A stretch of 42,993 bases of DNA. Origin: an uncultured bacterium. Lineage in GTDB: Bacteria; Vulcanimicrobiota; Xenobia; Xenobiales; Xenobiaceae. The stretch spans positions 1 to 42,993 of the forward strand of contig CAKTUZ010000024.1 of the NCBI GenBank assembly GCA_934621605.1, given 5' to 3'. The notes under the pieces were generated by a model, which was given only the letters and a program-made list of their open reading frames with translations, was not told where the DNA came from and searched no databases. Within the stretch, counting starts at the first letter, position 1; each line of letters starts with the position of its first letter. Position numbers and translations under genes: made by a program. Positions 42,330 to 42,993 of this stretch are shown here, one piece after another.

Positions 42330-42700
42330 AAGGCGGCGCGCAGTACAAACGAACGCTGCGTAGGCCTTAGCTTTGGCCAATTGCCGGTATGGCTGCGAGC
42401 CGCAGGCGAAGCAGACGTCGGCAATAAGTGCCGAAAGCTTTGGCCGAGCTTGCGAAGATTAAAAGTCTCCGTTTCTGTATTTTTTTAAGCGCAGTTTAGC
42501 CTATAGCAAAGCGAAAGGCTCGGCAACGCCTGAAGCTTGCTATAGGCTAAAACGCAGCCAACAAACAGAGAAACGGAGACTTTGACGCTTATACCTTAGC
42601 CTCGTAACCGCATATAAAATGCCTGCCAGCCATAAAATGAACGCGTTCAAAGCACAAATATCGGCGCAGCAAATGCCATAAAAACTGCGCAACGCAAAAG
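42330..42700 (+). repeat. Structured repeat element, copy C (after the HEPN-DUF499 gene)
   Basis: This copy starts within 20 bp of the DUF499 stop and has the branched hairpin (about 42369-42442, tip GCGAGCCGCAGGCGAAGC) and the long hairpin with arms 42462-42475 and 42570-42583, enclosing GCCTATAGCAA/TTGCTATAGGC. The conserved 5' block is absent because the element is cut by the end of the coding region. The last hairpin (AAATTTATAGCC) is not recognisable; sequence after 42584 has diverged. It has the same orientation as copies A and B. No coding sequence is supported between 42311 and 42993; an open frame at 42297-42488 is not a gene. Confidence 0.8.
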
Positions 42701-42730
42701 TGTTATTTTGTATTGCTTTTTGTGTGTACG

Positions 42731-42993
42731 TTGGCGCAATTTTTCTATGTAAGCAACGCTAATAGGGTAGGCCCGCCATTAGCTATTTTATGTTAGCTGC
42801 AGTTATGGCCATATCGACGCTCCGGTTTGATTGGCCGGGCGGAGCCGTCCAAGACCTGCGCTACCGATATGGCCAAACTTCCGCTTTCAAGCTTAGGCTG
42901 CGTGCCAATGTTCATATTTGCCACTGCGGCTGACGCCCTTGCAGGCTGCGAACTGACTGCGGCTCCGCTTTTAGCAAAGCGTCACTGCGCAGT
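42731..42993 (+). repeat. Start of a fourth repeat copy (D), running off the window
   Basis: The conserved 5' block returns (GGCGCAATTTTTC near 42733-42745 and GGCCCGCCATTAGC near 42770), followed by a different hairpin: a perfect 10-bp outer stem (42807-42816 with 42865-42874) around an inner 6-bp stem (42819-42824 with 42840-42845). The rest is unlike A-C within the visible part. It suggests another cargo module lies beyond the window. Confidence 0.65.

Noticed and set aside
42297..42488. A small gene after the DUF499 gene
   Set aside because: It overlaps the DUF499 end and the repeat element, is arginine-rich from the repeat sequence, and has no ribosome site.

Overview
The window comes from a moderately AT-rich bacterial chromosome. 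The organism looks like a diderm with lipopolysaccharide: it carries an LptD-type outer-membrane protein, a heptose epimerase (HldD), an apolipoprotein N-acyltransferase (Lnt) and a lipoprotein. Other genes are typical of Firmicutes-like (Terrabacteria) lineages: a RapZ-YvcK pair, a DUF881 plus small-basic-protein (DUF1290) pair, GSI-alpha-type glutamine synthetase and a butyrate kinase/phosphate butyryltransferase pair. The last pair suggests a fermentative anaerobe. I cannot name the phylum from the sequence alone.

Layout. Positions 84-6557 (minus strand) hold glnA with its own terminator, then rapZ, yvcK and a fused aspartokinase/diaminopimelate decarboxylase. Positions 6807-14169 are mostly biosynthetic: a small membrane protein, dapA, aroA, aroE, aroK (opposite strand), aroB and aroQ (with an unusual 215-residue tail). 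Positions 14298-18938 hold a secreted protein, truB, a LigB-AMMECR1 fusion, and the DUF881 and DUF1290 membrane proteins. Positions 19023-21214 carry buk and ptb. Positions 21225-29726 hold two unknown proteins, hldD, lptD, a lipoprotein and lnt. Lysine/diaminopimelate and aromatic precursor synthesis therefore sit beside envelope-building genes.

From about 29.7 kb the character changes to an accessory (defence) region. A long structured intergenic repeat occurs in three direct copies (about 29762-30398, 32039-32618 and 42330-42700), and a fourth copy starts near 42731 and runs off the window. The first two copies flank an AlbA_2/Schlafen-type regulator (30428-31861). The second and third flank a three-gene operon: an SNF2-type helicase with a C-terminal DUF3883 domain, a DUF1156 DNA methyltransferase, and a HEPN-DUF499 ATPase. 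This composition matches the Hma (helicase-methylase-ATPase) class of predicted anti-phage systems, which is related to DISARM. The methyltransferase is split by a one-base frameshift inside a duplicated segment. Five 21-bp phased direct repeats lie upstream of the AlbA_2 gene.

The most interesting signals are the repeat element with compensatory hairpin changes that frames each defence module, the phased 21-bp array, the frameshifted methylase, and the HEPN motif in the ATPase.
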